Shown: positions 28,243-38,475, numbered from the stretch's first letter. The stretch is DNA of 64,000 nt from Spartinivicinus marinus (GCF_026309355.1 NZ_JAPJZK010000001.1:3926501-3990500), one strand, 5' to 3'. Notes: generated from the letters alone by a model not told the origin. Made by a program: numbers and translations.

Positions 28243-29451
28243 ATGCAATTTAAACTCTCAGACGATATCAAAGATTTTTTAAAGAAAGAGTCCGCTAGCG
28301 GGATTTTGCTAATGATTGCAACTGCGCTGGCGTTGATTTTTGCTAATACCCCCCTTGTCGGTCTTTATGATTTGTTTTTATCTGTACCTGTTGGCGTCAA
28401 AGTGGGTGCGCTGGAAATAGATAAACCACTTTTGTTGTGGATTAATGACGGCCTGATGGCTGTATTTTTCCTACTAATTGGCTTAGAGGTAAAGCGAGAG
28501 TTTATTGCGGGTGAGTTGGCTTCTCCAGCTAAGATTGCCTTGCCTGCAGTAGCTGCGTTGGGAGGAATGGTTGTTCCAGCACTGGTTTATTGCTGGTTTA
28601 ACTGGGGAGATAATACTGCTCTGCAAGGCTGGGCTATTCCTACTGCAACTGATATTGCTTTTGCTTTGGGTATTCTTGCTTTGTTGGGTAACCGAGTGCC
28701 GCCTTCGCTCAAAGTATTTTTAATGGCATTGGCAATAATAGACGACTTGGGTGCAATTATTATTATTGCACTGTTTTATACGGAAGGCTTATCAGTAATG
28801 TCAGCCTCTTTAGCAGGAATTTGCTTTCTAATCTTAGTAACCCTTAATCGATTAAAAGTCAGTAGGATAACCCCTTATATCGTAGTGGGTATTATTATGT
28901 GGATTTGTGTACTGAAGTCAGGGGTACATGCCACACTTGCCGGGGTTCTGCTAGCATTTACTCTTCCTATGGAATGTCAAAAGCGACCAGGGCACTCGCC
29001 GCTCAAGACGGTTGAGCATGAACTTCACCATTGGGTCGCTTATGCTATTTTGCCTATTTTTGCCTTTGCTAATGCGGGTGTAGGTTTGTCACTAACTGAT
29101 GTGCAACAAATGGGAGATCCTGTGCCACTGGGCGTTATTGCTGGGCTATTTGTTGGTAAGCAGGTTGGTGTATTTTTGTTCTCTGCGCTGGCGATAAAGT
29201 TGGGGTTAGGTAAGTTACCCACTCATGCCAGTTGGCTGCAACTTTACGCGGTAGCTGTGTTGTGTGGCGTTGGTTTTACCATGAGTTTATTTATTGGCAC
29301 ATTAGCGTTTCAGCATGCAGGACCAGACTACTTAACAACGGACCGGATTGGCATATTAATGGGGTCTGTGGTGTCTGCTGTATGGGGATATGTAATTTTT
29401 CGGTTTTTGGCTAAGAGTAATGTTCCTGCAAGCCAGCCGTCAGTTAACTAA
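28243..29451 (+). CDS. nhaA: Na+/H+ antiporter NhaA
   Basis: Inner-membrane antiporter exchanging Na+ for 2 H+, with about 12 membrane helices in 402 aa. The transport aspartates are Asp137 ([11 protein letters not shown]) and Asp167-Asp168 (AIIDDLGAI), matching E. coli D133, D163 and D164. The N-terminal amphipathic helix ([14 protein letters not shown]) is present. This fits a salt-exposed organism. Confidence 0.97.
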   Translation: MQFKLSDDIKDFLKKESASGILLMIATALALIFANTPLVGLYDLFLSVPVGVKVGALEIDKPLLLWINDGLMAVFFLLIGLEVKREFIAGELASPAKIALPAVAALGGMVVPALVYCWFNWGDNTALQGWAIPTATDIAFALGILALLGNRVPPSLKVFLMALAIIDDLGAIIIIALFYTEGLSVMSASLAGICFLILVTLNRLKVSRITPYIVVGIIMWICVLKSGVHATLAGVLLAFTLPMECQKRPGHSPLKTVEHELHHWVAYAILPIFAFANAGVGLSLTDVQQMGDPVPLGVIAGLFVGKQVGVFLFSALAIKLGLGKLPTHASWLQLYAVAVLCGVGFTMSLFIGTLAFQHAGPDYLTTDRIGILMGSVVSAVWGYVIFRFLAKSNVPASQPSVN

Positions 29452-29476
29452 ATAACCACAAAAGGTGTAATGTCCG

Positions 29477-30517
29477 ATGATAAGCCAAGCTGTATTACTG
29501 GTTAATTTGGGCTCACCTGACTCGCCACAAGAAAAAGATGTCAGGCAATATTTAAAGCAGTTTTTAATGGATCCTTATGTGGTTGATTTACCTGGTTGGT
29601 TACGGTGGCTGATAGTTAACTGCTTGGTGCTGCCCTCACGACCAAAGCAGTCAGCAGAAGCCTATCAGAGTATATGGTGGCCTGATGGGTCACCACTTGT
29701 AGTGCTTACCCAGCGTTTAACCGATAAGCTAACAAAGGAAGTGGATTGCCCCGTGCATTTTGCTATGCGTTATGGCGAGCCTGCAATGGAGAAAGAGATA
29801 CTACAGCTCGCTAAAACGGGGATTGAAGAGCTGCTATTGGTGCCACTTTATCCTCATTATGCAATGTCTACTGTGAAGACTTGTATTGAGGAGGCTAGGC
29901 GAGTGCTTGCCAAGCATCACCTGAGTCTTAAGGTTCGGTTACACCCAGTATTTTTTGGTCATGAGCAATATATTTCTGCTTTGGAAGAGGTGACTAAGCC
30001 TTATATCGAAAAGCCCTTTGATCATTTGCTGTTTAGCTATCATGGACTACCGGAGCGGCATTTACGCAAAGATGATCCAACAGGTAGTTATTGTCTGTCT
30101 AAGCCTGACTGTTGTCAGCAGCCTCATCAAGCCCATCAAACCTGCTATCGAGCCCAGGTTTATAAAACAGCAGAACTATTAACTAATAAGTTGGGTTTAA
30201 AAGAAGAGCAATACTCTGTTGCTTTTCAGTCTCGGCTTGGTCGGGATAAATGGCTAACGCCTTATACAAGTGAGAGGCTCGTTGAGCTTGCTCAACAAGG
30301 AGTAAAGCGGTTGCTCGTTATTTGCCCATCATTTGTTGCTGATTGTTTAGAAACACTAGAAGAAATTGGTATGCAGGGCAAAGAAGCTTTTATTGAAGCT
30401 GGAGGTGAATCATTAACCTTGGTCCCTTGCTTAAATGATGATGCGGAGTGGGTAGGTGTGCTAACCGATTGGTTGAAGCAATCATGGGATCACTACCCAC
30501 AGCTAGATAAAATGTAA
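29477..30517 (+). CDS. hemH: Ferrochelatase
   Basis: Inserts Fe2+ into protoporphyrin IX, the last step of heme synthesis. The catalytic His189 lies in FSYHGLPERHL, and the C-terminal Glu is in CLETLEEIG. Cysteines in SKPDCCQQPHQAHQTCYRA are the kind of cluster seen in some bacterial ferrochelatases; whether they bind [2Fe-2S] is unknown. It lies 25 bp after nhaA and is probably cotranscribed. Confidence 0.96.
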   Translation: MISQAVLLVNLGSPDSPQEKDVRQYLKQFLMDPYVVDLPGWLRWLIVNCLVLPSRPKQSAEAYQSIWWPDGSPLVVLTQRLTDKLTKEVDCPVHFAMRYGEPAMEKEILQLAKTGIEELLLVPLYPHYAMSTVKTCIEEARRVLAKHHLSLKVRLHPVFFGHEQYISALEEVTKPYIEKPFDHLLFSYHGLPERHLRKDDPTGSYCLSKPDCCQQPHQAHQTCYRAQVYKTAELLTNKLGLKEEQYSVAFQSRLGRDKWLTPYTSERLVELAQQGVKRLLVICPSFVADCLETLEEIGMQGKEAFIEAGGESLTLVPCLNDDAEWVGVLTDWLKQSWDHYPQLDKM

Positions 30518-30538
30518 TTTGTTTTTGTAAAGGTACCC

Positions 30539-31120
30539 TTAACCTGATCTTAGGAATTTGACTAGAGCTTGGTCGCTAAACATTCGGTCTAGTACATTAT
30601 TAATAATACCGTTGACGATTTCTTCATTTTTGGTTTCAGAGGGTGCTTTTACTACTTTATGTTTTGCTGTTGACTGGTAGCGACCATGATAAACACGATC
30701 GCCGAATTTAACTTCAGCTCGGGCAACTGCATTGATATTGACTTCTGTCACGTAGTTTTGAGCGGGTGTGCTGTAATCAATTTTATCAATGTAGACAGTA
30801 AAACGGACAGCAGGGTTATTTGGATCTAGTTGCATTTCCATTTTTAGTAAAGCCTGCTCAACAGCATGCTTAACTGCCAGAGTAATATCATTTTTGATGG
30901 TTAATGTACTGGTTTTATCATAAATACCACCACGAGTGCCCAATACTTTGCTTAAGCGATCATCGACAACAGATACATTAACGGTATTTTTTACTACTGG
31001 CACTTTAACAGGCAGGGTAATATTTGGTGCAACTTCCACTTGTTGTGGGCTTAGTGCACAACCACCAGTTACGATAAGCGTTGATAATAAGGCAGTATGA
31101 ACAAGTTTTTTTATCATCAT
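30539..31120 (-). CDS. YajG family lipoprotein
   Basis: 193-aa lipoprotein with lipobox VTGGC (Cys21). The mature region has the YajG/DUF pattern VNVSVVDDRLSKVLGTRGG followed by a beta-rich domain (VRFTVYIDKIDYS). Members sit in the outer membrane facing the periplasm; function is not settled. It ends 21 bp from hemH, convergent. Confidence 0.82.
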   Translation of the reverse strand: MMIKKLVHTALLSTLIVTGGCALSPQQVEVAPNITLPVKVPVVKNTVNVSVVDDRLSKVLGTRGGIYDKTSTLTIKNDITLAVKHAVEQALLKMEMQLDPNNPAVRFTVYIDKIDYSTPAQNYVTEVNINAVARAEVKFGDRVYHGRYQSTAKHKVVKAPSETKNEEIVNGIINNVLDRMFSDQALVKFLRSG

Positions 31121-31242
31121 AGACTCATTATTGCTATTAGTTCACTACAGAGCTTGAGTTTTATTGTAACCCATTAGCTTTAAAAGGCTTATTTAATATC
31201 TCTAGAAATTAGAACTTTTAAAGGCTACTAAGGTAAATCCAA

Positions 31243-32319
31243 TTATTGGGTTTTTGTTGAGCTGTTAGCATTCTCATTTTCTTGCAGCTGATTAAGTTTG
31301 CTAATAAAGCGTTTAGCCCTGCTTATGTGGTTGTTCAACTCTTCATTATGTGGTGCTAGTTCAATTAAAGGCTGCCAGATAGCTAACGCGCCTTCGGGGT
31401 CACCAGTACTATAGAGCTCAATCCCTTTTTGAGTTTGTTTTTTTACATAAACACTTATTGCTTGTTTAAGCTGATTATGTTGCTTACGAGTGCGATAATA
31501 AGGTTGAGATTGTTGTATTTCATTGAGTAGCAGCTGTGCTTCTTTAAACTGCTGGTGTTGTACTGCTTCGTTAAATTTTTCATATAACTCAATGCGTTTA
31601 ACTTTTGTCAGAGCGAGTATTTTATAGTCGTTAGTGTTGTTTACATTTTGGTTGTCTGCTACAGGTGTCAGGCTACTTTCTGTTGAATTAGCTGTTTTTT
31701 TATTGCTACTGGCTTTTGTGCTTTGATGGGCTTTAGTGAGTTCATCCAAAGTGCTATTGATAAGTGCTAAGTGCTCAGTGTCTGCACTTTTATAGGGTAA
31801 TTTGTTAGCCATTTCCAGGCACTCTTTGCCTCGTTGTGGCCGGGCTACTGCAATTGCTGCTTCAGCACACTCAACTAGAAAGCGATGTAAATCTCCTTGC
31901 TTGCTCATAGCTTGTTGAAGCTTCGTTCGTACAGTCGGGTTGTTTGGGTCAGCAGCTGCCATGCCTTGTAATAACTTGATTTCTTCACTTAATACAGAGG
32001 CTTGTAGCAAGTAAAGACGATTTTGTAACTTGGTAATGTGGATGTTGCGTTGATCTAAGGTATTTTGGTAAGCCATCTGTAGGGCTTCATCATCTGGCTG
32101 TAACTCTTTCGCTCGTTGATAATAGGCGAGCGCATCACTCCATTGCTGTCGTTGAATGGCTTGCTCAGCTTTTTCCTTAAGCTCTTCTACATCATTGATT
32201 TGTGCAAGTTTGGCTGGAGGAATAGAGACTGAAGGTAACAGAACGCCCTTATTTAGTTGGCAGCCAGCCATGAATAGACTGATCGCTAAAATACAACAAC
32301 TGGCTATCTGTTTCTTCAT
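31243..32319 (-). CDS. TPR-type lipoprotein, partner of the adenylate cyclase
   Basis: 358-aa lipoprotein with lipobox LFMAGC (Cys20). A TPR-like pair (DALAYYQRAKELQPDDEALQ) lies near residues 60-85, a charged S/T/N-rich linker near 195-230, and another helical repeat (GDPEGALAIWQPLIELAPHN) near 310. It overlaps the cyclase stop by one base (TAATG), so the two are translated together. A periplasmic sensor or scaffold role for the cyclase is inferred. Confidence 0.78.
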   Translation of the reverse strand: MKKQIASCCILAISLFMAGCQLNKGVLLPSVSIPPAKLAQINDVEELKEKAEQAIQRQQWSDALAYYQRAKELQPDDEALQMAYQNTLDQRNIHITKLQNRLYLLQASVLSEEIKLLQGMAAADPNNPTVRTKLQQAMSKQGDLHRFLVECAEAAIAVARPQRGKECLEMANKLPYKSADTEHLALINSTLDELTKAHQSTKASSNKKTANSTESSLTPVADNQNVNNTNDYKILALTKVKRIELYEKFNEAVQHQQFKEAQLLLNEIQQSQPYYRTRKQHNQLKQAISVYVKKQTQKGIELYSTGDPEGALAIWQPLIELAPHNEELNNHISRAKRFISKLNQLQENENANSSTKTQ

Positions 32320-33863
32320 TAGTTGGCAAGCCCCTTTAGCATGTTATACAACACTTTTTTCGCAGCCCCTTGATATTTAGGGCGTAAGTTCTTTACCCGG
32401 TAGGTATCAATGGTTGCAGACTTACCTTTAACAGACAAGCTGCCATGATGCTGGCAAACGATTTTAGAGTTTACGGACGAATGATCATGAATGGAAGCAG
32501 GAATCATGATCTGCCCGGCTTGTGCTTTATCACATAAACGCGATGCAATATTTACAGCATCACCAATTACGGTATATTCCATACGCTCTTTTGCCCCTAA
32601 AAAACCGGCCAGCATCATGCCATCATTTAAACCAATGCGAACATTAACTGGAAATAGCCCTTTTTGTTTACGCTCTTGGTTTAGCTTTAATACCAGTTGC
32701 TGGATAGTCACTGCACAAGCTACTGCGTTAAAACGGTGGTCAGGATCACTTTTGGGGGTGCCAAATACGATCATGGCACAGTCGCCAATAAATTTATCCA
32801 CAATGCCATTAAATGCATTGGCACAATGGAAGAAATAACTGAAATACTCGTTTAAAAACATGGCTACGGCTGGTGGCGTCAGTTTTTCAGAAAGGCTGGT
32901 AAAGCCGACTATATCGACAAACATCACAGTGGCTTCTACTTGGTGACCACCAATTTCAACCTCTTCGAGCTTATCCAGCATTTGCTTGGCAACGTCTTTT
33001 GCCATGACTTTGCCAAAGACATCTTCCAACTGAGACTTTTGATCAATACCTTGGCCGAGCTGTTGAAGGCTTTTAAGCAAAAAACCTAATTCATCTTCAC
33101 TGATCCGATTATTTTTATAATCGCCTTTATTCAAAGCATCACTTGCGACATCCATTAAGTGATGAATAGGACGGGACAGACGCCTTCCCATGACAATCGC
33201 AATGAAACTCATGGCAATGGATAAAAGAATGGTGGCGAGAATAATGCCATTGGCTGAAGAGCGTGCCACTTCAAGCATTTTTACCTGGCTGAAACTGACC
33301 ATGGCATAGCCTGCGACTACTTCTTGAAACTGAATGGGGCTGATATACGACACCATATCCGTGTACTTGCGCCTGCTGGTGCGTTGTTTCCACTCCAGAC
33401 GATAGGTGCCATCGGTTAACTCTGCTGCTTTCAAGGTAGAATGACTACCATCAACAGGAACAGAGGTAATCAGTCCTTGTTTCACCAATACGTCACTGGT
33501 ATTGGTGAAAATAGCAACACCTTTAATATCGGGTTCGCTACTAAGATTATTGGCTAAAACTTTTAGGCCAACTACATCATCAGTAAATACGGGCTCTTGG
33601 GCAGCAGCAGCAAGCTGGTTTACGATGGTTGTACCGAAGTCATCGACCTGGCTTTTCATTAGATGGTATTGGTTGGTAGTAATGATGCTACCTAAGATCA
33701 CCATGCCAATGGTAACTGTTATGGTAAGAATCAGTGCTAGTTTATAGGCAATAGGTACCCTGGTGCGCATTTTACCGAACATTAATCGACTGGATGTTTG
33801 ATGAGCAGAAGTTGCTGGCATGAAATGAGTTGATAGCCTCTTAGTGATTCCCTGAAAGCCCAT
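32319..33863 (-). CDS. Membrane-bound class III adenylate cyclase
   Basis: 514 aa. A membrane helix at about 40-62, a periplasmic sensor region at 65-200, a second helix at 205-226, HAMP at 227-280, and the cyclase domain from 300. Metal Asp317 (MFVDIVGF) and Asp361 (KFIGDCAM), the adenine-selecting Lys357, and the transition-state pair N/R in GDAVNIASRL are all present, so it should be active and make cAMP. ATGs at residues 28 and 32 are alternative starts. It is cotranscribed with the TPR lipoprotein. Confidence 0.9.
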   Translation of the reverse strand: MGFQGITKRLSTHFMPATSAHQTSSRLMFGKMRTRVPIAYKLALILTITVTIGMVILGSIITTNQYHLMKSQVDDFGTTIVNQLAAAAQEPVFTDDVVGLKVLANNLSSEPDIKGVAIFTNTSDVLVKQGLITSVPVDGSHSTLKAAELTDGTYRLEWKQRTSRRKYTDMVSYISPIQFQEVVAGYAMVSFSQVKMLEVARSSANGIILATILLSIAMSFIAIVMGRRLSRPIHHLMDVASDALNKGDYKNNRISEDELGFLLKSLQQLGQGIDQKSQLEDVFGKVMAKDVAKQMLDKLEEVEIGGHQVEATVMFVDIVGFTSLSEKLTPPAVAMFLNEYFSYFFHCANAFNGIVDKFIGDCAMIVFGTPKSDPDHRFNAVACAVTIQQLVLKLNQERKQKGLFPVNVRIGLNDGMMLAGFLGAKERMEYTVIGDAVNIASRLCDKAQAGQIMIPASIHDHSSVNSKIVCQHHGSLSVKGKSATIDTYRVKNLRPKYQGAAKKVLYNMLKGLAN

Positions 33864-34502
33864 GAAACTGTCGCAAAACTAATGCACTCATAATGTGTTG
33901 TGACAACCTCTTATGCCAGCAGCCACTACAAGCAATGTCGTAGCAGCTGGCTGTAAGTTAAAGCAGCAGTAAACTACTGGTGTCACAAATCATTTGCAAG
34001 TTGGGCTACATTTTACGAGCTAAGTAAGCTTAGTGCTGCTGAATTAGAGCGAACACATTCAAAAATTTCAAAGTTTTGTCAGACTTGTTTAGAAACTGAT
34101 GAGTCTTTCAATGACCTTTAGTGACATAAGGTTTAATTCATCATTGCAAGTTATGGGCAATATTTTTGTAAAAAATAATTATATCAGCCCATTATTAAAA
34201 AAATTAGCTATAATGTTTGCCCCGTGAGTATTGGTCTGGTGTAAGCGAGTAACTGCCGATTTTAGCTTTATGTTGAAATGTCTATCAGGCAGTCACAAGG
34301 TTACTTTAGAAAGCTTGACCGGCTGAACTCCACAAGCAGGTATATACTGCTATTGCTTGGATGAAAAATAGACGCTGACGATGCTCTGGGGTTAACTGCT
34401 TTGCTTGCTGATACTTGCTTTGGTTATCAGTACTGATTTACCGGGATGCACGTCAGAAGAGTTTTAACTTACTTATTACTCCTTAGAGAGCAATTACCCG
34501 TT
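33864..34502. other. Divergent promoter region between cyclase and mqo
   Basis: Gene-free 640 bp. A TATAAT at 34209-34214 could be a -10 box for mqo, giving a long leader of almost 300 nt; no good -35 was found. No riboswitch was recognised in the leader. Confidence 0.3.
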
Positions 34503-35834
34503 ATGACAGTAAAGACGTACGATGTGCTCATTGTTGGTGGTGGTGTTTCAGGAACCGCATTACTCTATGAGCTAGCCAAGTTTACTGACCTAAAGAGCAT
34601 TTGCCTGGTTGAAAAATACCACGAGTTGGCTCAAGTTAGCTCTAAAGGCAGTAATAACAGCCAGACTATTCACTGTGGTGACATTGAAACCAACTACACC
34701 CTTGAAAAAGCAGCAGTTGTTAAACGGGCTGCGGACATGGTGCGTAATTACGCTATCAAGCTGCCTGAGGAAGAACGTGACCAAATAATCTTCAAATACC
34801 CTAAAATGGTGCTTGGAGTGGGAGAGAAGGAAACATCTTTCTTGCGACAGCGTTATGAGGTGTTTAAAGAGCTTTTTCCAAACTTAAAGCTGTTGGAAAA
34901 AGAGGCTATTGCTGAAATTGAACCCAATGTGGTGAAAATCAATGGCGTAGAGCGCCCAGAGCCATTAGTGGCATTGGCGGCTACTGACGAGTATACAGCA
35001 ATAGATTTTGCAGCCTTATCAAAATCCTTTGTTAAACAAGTGGAGAAGGATACTGATAAGGATATTGATATTCGCTTAGGCACAAAAGTAACCGAAATTA
35101 AGAAAGTTGGTGATAATCATCAGGTTGTTACTGATAGAGGAACTTTCGAAGCTCGTTTTGTTGTTGTATGCGCCTGTGGACACAGCTTGCTATTAGCCCA
35201 GCAAATGGGATATGGAATGAACTTCTCTTGTATGCCAATGGCAGGTAGCTTTTACTTCACCCCAAAAGTACTCAACGGCAAGGTTTATACGGTGCAGAAT
35301 GATAAGCTGCCATTTGCGGCGATTCATGGTGACCCTGATGTGCTTGTGCCAGGTAAAACTCGATTTGGGCCTACTGCATTGCTATTACCAATGCTTGAGC
35401 GCTTTAATTACAAGACCATTCCAGAGTTTTTTAAGGTGCTGCGTTTAGATGGCGCTGTGTTTAAAGTATTTTGGGATTTATTCAAAGTTAAAGACATTCG
35501 TAACTACATTCTGAAGAACATCTTATTTGAAGTCCCATACTTGCGTCGCCGGTTATTTTTAAAAGATGCACAAAAGATAGTGCCTTCACTTGAGCTGAAA
35601 GATGTGCGTTTTGCAAAAGGCTTTGGCGGAGTTAGACCACAGTTGATAGATAAAGAGCAAAAGCAACTGTTGATGGGAGAAGCCAAAATCACTAAGCCAG
35701 GGATTATCTTTAATATGACACCATCACCTGGTGGTACCAGCTGTCTTGATAATGCAGAAAAGGATATTCAGGAAATTGTTAAGCATTTAGGTTGTCAGTT
35801 TGATGAAGAAGCATTTAAAGAAGCTTTGTTGTAA
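34503..35834 (+). CDS. mqo: Malate:quinone oxidoreductase-like FAD enzyme
   Basis: Membrane-associated flavoprotein that oxidises malate to oxaloacetate and reduces quinone. The FAD loop is VGGGVSGTAL at residues 11-20, and SNNSQTIHCGDIETNYT is the Mqo signature. The 443-aa length and signature resemble the shorter Campylobacter/Helicobacter-type Mqo more than the ~500-aa enterobacterial form. ATG 34503 was chosen because the FAD motif then starts normally; an upstream in-frame ATG lies at 34446. A mqo gene occupies this part of the P. aeruginosa map (PA4640, from memory). Confidence 0.87.
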   Translation: MTVKTYDVLIVGGGVSGTALLYELAKFTDLKSICLVEKYHELAQVSSKGSNNSQTIHCGDIETNYTLEKAAVVKRAADMVRNYAIKLPEEERDQIIFKYPKMVLGVGEKETSFLRQRYEVFKELFPNLKLLEKEAIAEIEPNVVKINGVERPEPLVALAATDEYTAIDFAALSKSFVKQVEKDTDKDIDIRLGTKVTEIKKVGDNHQVVTDRGTFEARFVVVCACGHSLLLAQQMGYGMNFSCMPMAGSFYFTPKVLNGKVYTVQNDKLPFAAIHGDPDVLVPGKTRFGPTALLLPMLERFNYKTIPEFFKVLRLDGAVFKVFWDLFKVKDIRNYILKNILFEVPYLRRRLFLKDAQKIVPSLELKDVRFAKGFGGVRPQLIDKEQKQLLMGEAKITKPGIIFNMTPSPGGTSCLDNAEKDIQEIVKHLGCQFDEEAFKEALL

Positions 35835-35858
35835 TTGTTAACCTATTAGCTAACTAAT

Positions 35859-35906
35859 TAGCAGAAGCTCGCTAAATGTAAAGCAAAGGGCTTCTGCTAT
35901 TTTTTT
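35859..35906 (+). terminator. Rho-independent terminator of mqo
   Basis: TAGCAGAAGC / GCTTCTGCTA (10 bp, 21-nt loop) followed by seven T, 25 bp after the mqo stop. Confidence 0.85.
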
Positions 35907-35949
35907 AGTTGCCTATAAATACTTTTTAAATAATTGCAAGCAAAGTAAG

Positions 35950-36140
35950 TATACTCTTCGCGAATGATTTTTATACCCCTAGGGCACAAGGGTTTTGTTA
36001 CCATCGCTCACCCAAGTCATTTAGTTTATCTAAACTCCTGGGGCTTCATCGCTCGGTGGCCTTGCCTAAATAATCCTTCGCTGTGAGTGAGTATATATTA
36101 CTTTATTTTTACACCTAAAAATGATTCGTGATGGGTATGA
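35950..36140 (+). repeat. MITE-like repeat, copy 3 (full length)
   Basis: The left end TATACTCTTCGCGAATGATT and the complement of the right end TATCATACCCATCACGAATC are imperfect terminal inverted repeats. Internal CTGGGGCTTCATCGCTCGG matches ATGGGGCTTCATCACTTGA on the minus strand of the 60.4 kb copy. It is non-coding. A second, internal right-type end (CCTAAATAATCCTTCGCTG) at 36065-36083 suggests nested or composite structure. Confidence 0.7.
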
Positions 36141-36601
36141 TAAAGTTTAATTAATTATTATTTATTGGTTGTAAACTTGTTTCTTTTTTAGTTGAGTTGT
36201 CTTTCTGTAAAATAAAATAAAAGTAAGTGTTTGCTTTATTGAGCTTGCTTATTTTTAACCTTCTACCACAAGTATAGTGTTTTGTACTTTCGTCAGTTTA
36301 AGGATAAAATTCACCTTATCTCATTCGCTTTTTGAGCTGCTAACTTCTTTGGTTGTTTGTTATATTACGGTTAAAAGAACAGGATAATATTTTGTAGTGA
36401 GTATTAGTTGACTTTTCAACTGATTTTTCTGGTAGTCTGTGAACTATATGCAGGCTAATCTAGATGTGGAGTATACGTAGAGTATAGTTGTTAGTCTGCA
36501 AGTATTTACGATGTAAATAAAATTATACTTATGAGTTACGAAAAAATAAGAGATTCACTATTAAGAGAACACAAACAATATAATAGTAAGTGAGGCTCTC
36601 A
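36141..36601. other. Intergenic leader of the ATP-grasp genes
   Basis: About 460 bp of very AT-rich DNA between the repeat and the ATP-grasp/GNAT gene; it presumably contains that gene's promoter. Nothing else was recognised. Confidence 0.35.
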
Positions 36602-38419
36602 ATGCAACGGCAGGGAATTTCTAACGCGATCGCAGGCAAAAGAATATTAGTGTTGCCTGGACAAGCGTTAGGTAATATCGGAGCAATTCGTTCGCTTGGC
36701 AGAGCTGGTTGCATGGTTTTTGTTGCTTCTTCCCAGTCTCGTGCACTGGGCTTTTACTCCCGTTTTGTATTTAAAACAACTGTTGCACCTGAGTTCAGTT
36801 CAGCAGGATTTATATCCTGGTTTTCCAGATATGTAAGCTATAACAATATCGAATTGGTAATGCCTTGTGAGCCACTCATCTTGGCTTTATTGCCTGATTG
36901 GGATGCTTTTAAGCACTTGTTTGCAGTGCCCTATGCTCAAGCTCTGTTAGCAAGAGCTTTTAGTAAAGCCCAGACAATACAGCATTTTATTGATAGTGGT
37001 GTGAGTGACAATCTGCCTGAGTCGAAAGTTATTTCATCAATCGAAGCGCTAATGTCGGATACTGAGTTGACGTGCTTTAGGTATCCTTGTTTTGTAAAAG
37101 TTGATGAAGTTGACTTAATTCAAGAGGGGGCTCCAACTGCATACTCTAGTGCCGTTCGGAAATGCCAAACCTATGCAGATGTAATTAGTGTTGTTCGAGC
37201 TTTTTTACAAACACATAGACATGTTTTGATTCAAGCATTTGCTCCAGGGAAAGGAGCTGGAGTCAATGTATTAATATGGCAAGGTAAGGTTATTACGACA
37301 CTTGCTAACGTTTGTGATCGGGAGTCTCCTTATACTGGTGGGCTGGGTGCAATCAGATCGGTGATTGAACACCCTGAAATGGAAGCTGATGCCCTTGCTA
37401 AATTACAGGCTATGGATTGGCAGGGAGTTGCTATGGTTGAGTACCGGCTGGATCAAACGACAGGGCAATTCTTTTTTATGGAAGTTAATGCGCGTATTTG
37501 GGCCGCGATGCATTTGGCTTTGTTTGCAGGGGCTGATTTCCCAAGGTATCTGGCTGAGTGCCATTTTGGCGCGACACCTGACATACCCAATCAATATACT
37601 TCAGTTCGTTGTCGTTGGGATTACCCTGCCGACTTAGGACATGTAGTATCGGTGTTAAAGAGTAATGAATTTTCTGCATGGCAAAAGTTGTGCTCTTTTT
37701 TATCCTTTTTTTATTTGTATCTTGATCCAACATTACACCATGACTTAATTTTTCCTGGCGATAGCAAGTTATTTTTGCGTCAAAAATGGGAAATTATTCG
37801 AAGTGGGCGTTTGGGAAAACTGTATTTCCAAGGGGTGAAACTATTACATAAGCTGCTCAAACAGCCTGCATTATCATGGATTTTTCAGCGTCATGAGCTA
37901 GCGGTTTATCGCTTAGAGTTAGATAAGGAAAAAGCCTGCTTTCAACGCACTTCTCATGTGAAACTGCTTAGTGAGGACGAGCTTCAATTGCTTGAGGCTT
38001 GGGAAGATTGGCAAGATGTTGAGGAATTAAGACGAGATTTTCAACATCGCATGAGTGAAGGAGAGTTAATGTTCGGAGTCGTTGAGAACCAGAAAATTCT
38101 TGCCTTTGCCTGGTTAATCCCTCAAGCAAAAGCCTCTTTATTCCCACTGGTTAGGCGGCATTTTCACTATCCTGAAGGTTCTGCAGTTATATACAACGTT
38201 TATACATCACCCATGGCAAGAGGAAGAGGTTTATACAGAGCAGTATTACATGCATGCATCACCTATGCAGTTAATAAGCTCAATTTAAAGTACATTTATC
38301 AGGCAATTGAGCCAACAAATAAAATACCAATAATGATGGCTGATAAAATTGGTTTTCAAGAGCAAAAGCGGTTTAAGTATCTTTGTTTGTTAGGTGGGCA
38401 GACCGTTAAGGAAAGCTAG
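36602..38419 (+). CDS. ATP-grasp ligase fused to a GNAT acetyltransferase domain
   Basis: 605 aa from ATG 36602 (GAGG 6 nt upstream); a GTG at 36590 is possible. Residues 1-110 form a pre-ATP-grasp Rossmann-like part (RILVLPGQALGNIGAIRSLG). Residues about 110-330 are ATP-grasp, ending with the metal-binding MEVNARIWAAM. After a helical linker, residues about 470-600 have a GNAT fold with the acetyl-CoA-type loop ARGRGLYRAVLH. ATP-grasp enzymes join a carboxylate to an amine or thiol, and GNAT domains acylate amines, so one protein could both ligate and cap a small product. Substrate unknown. Confidence 0.82.
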   Translation: MQRQGISNAIAGKRILVLPGQALGNIGAIRSLGRAGCMVFVASSQSRALGFYSRFVFKTTVAPEFSSAGFISWFSRYVSYNNIELVMPCEPLILALLPDWDAFKHLFAVPYAQALLARAFSKAQTIQHFIDSGVSDNLPESKVISSIEALMSDTELTCFRYPCFVKVDEVDLIQEGAPTAYSSAVRKCQTYADVISVVRAFLQTHRHVLIQAFAPGKGAGVNVLIWQGKVITTLANVCDRESPYTGGLGAIRSVIEHPEMEADALAKLQAMDWQGVAMVEYRLDQTTGQFFFMEVNARIWAAMHLALFAGADFPRYLAECHFGATPDIPNQYTSVRCRWDYPADLGHVVSVLKSNEFSAWQKLCSFLSFFYLYLDPTLHHDLIFPGDSKLFLRQKWEIIRSGRLGKLYFQGVKLLHKLLKQPALSWIFQRHELAVYRLELDKEKACFQRTSHVKLLSEDELQLLEAWEDWQDVEELRRDFQHRMSEGELMFGVVENQKILAFAWLIPQAKASLFPLVRRHFHYPEGSAVIYNVYTSPMARGRGLYRAVLHACITYAVNKLNLKYIYQAIEPTNKIPIMMADKIGFQEQKRFKYLCLLGGQTVKES

Positions 38420-38475
38420 CTAAATTACCCTGGATCTTTGATATTTATTGAGAGCTTTGGGTTAGGGAGTTAATT

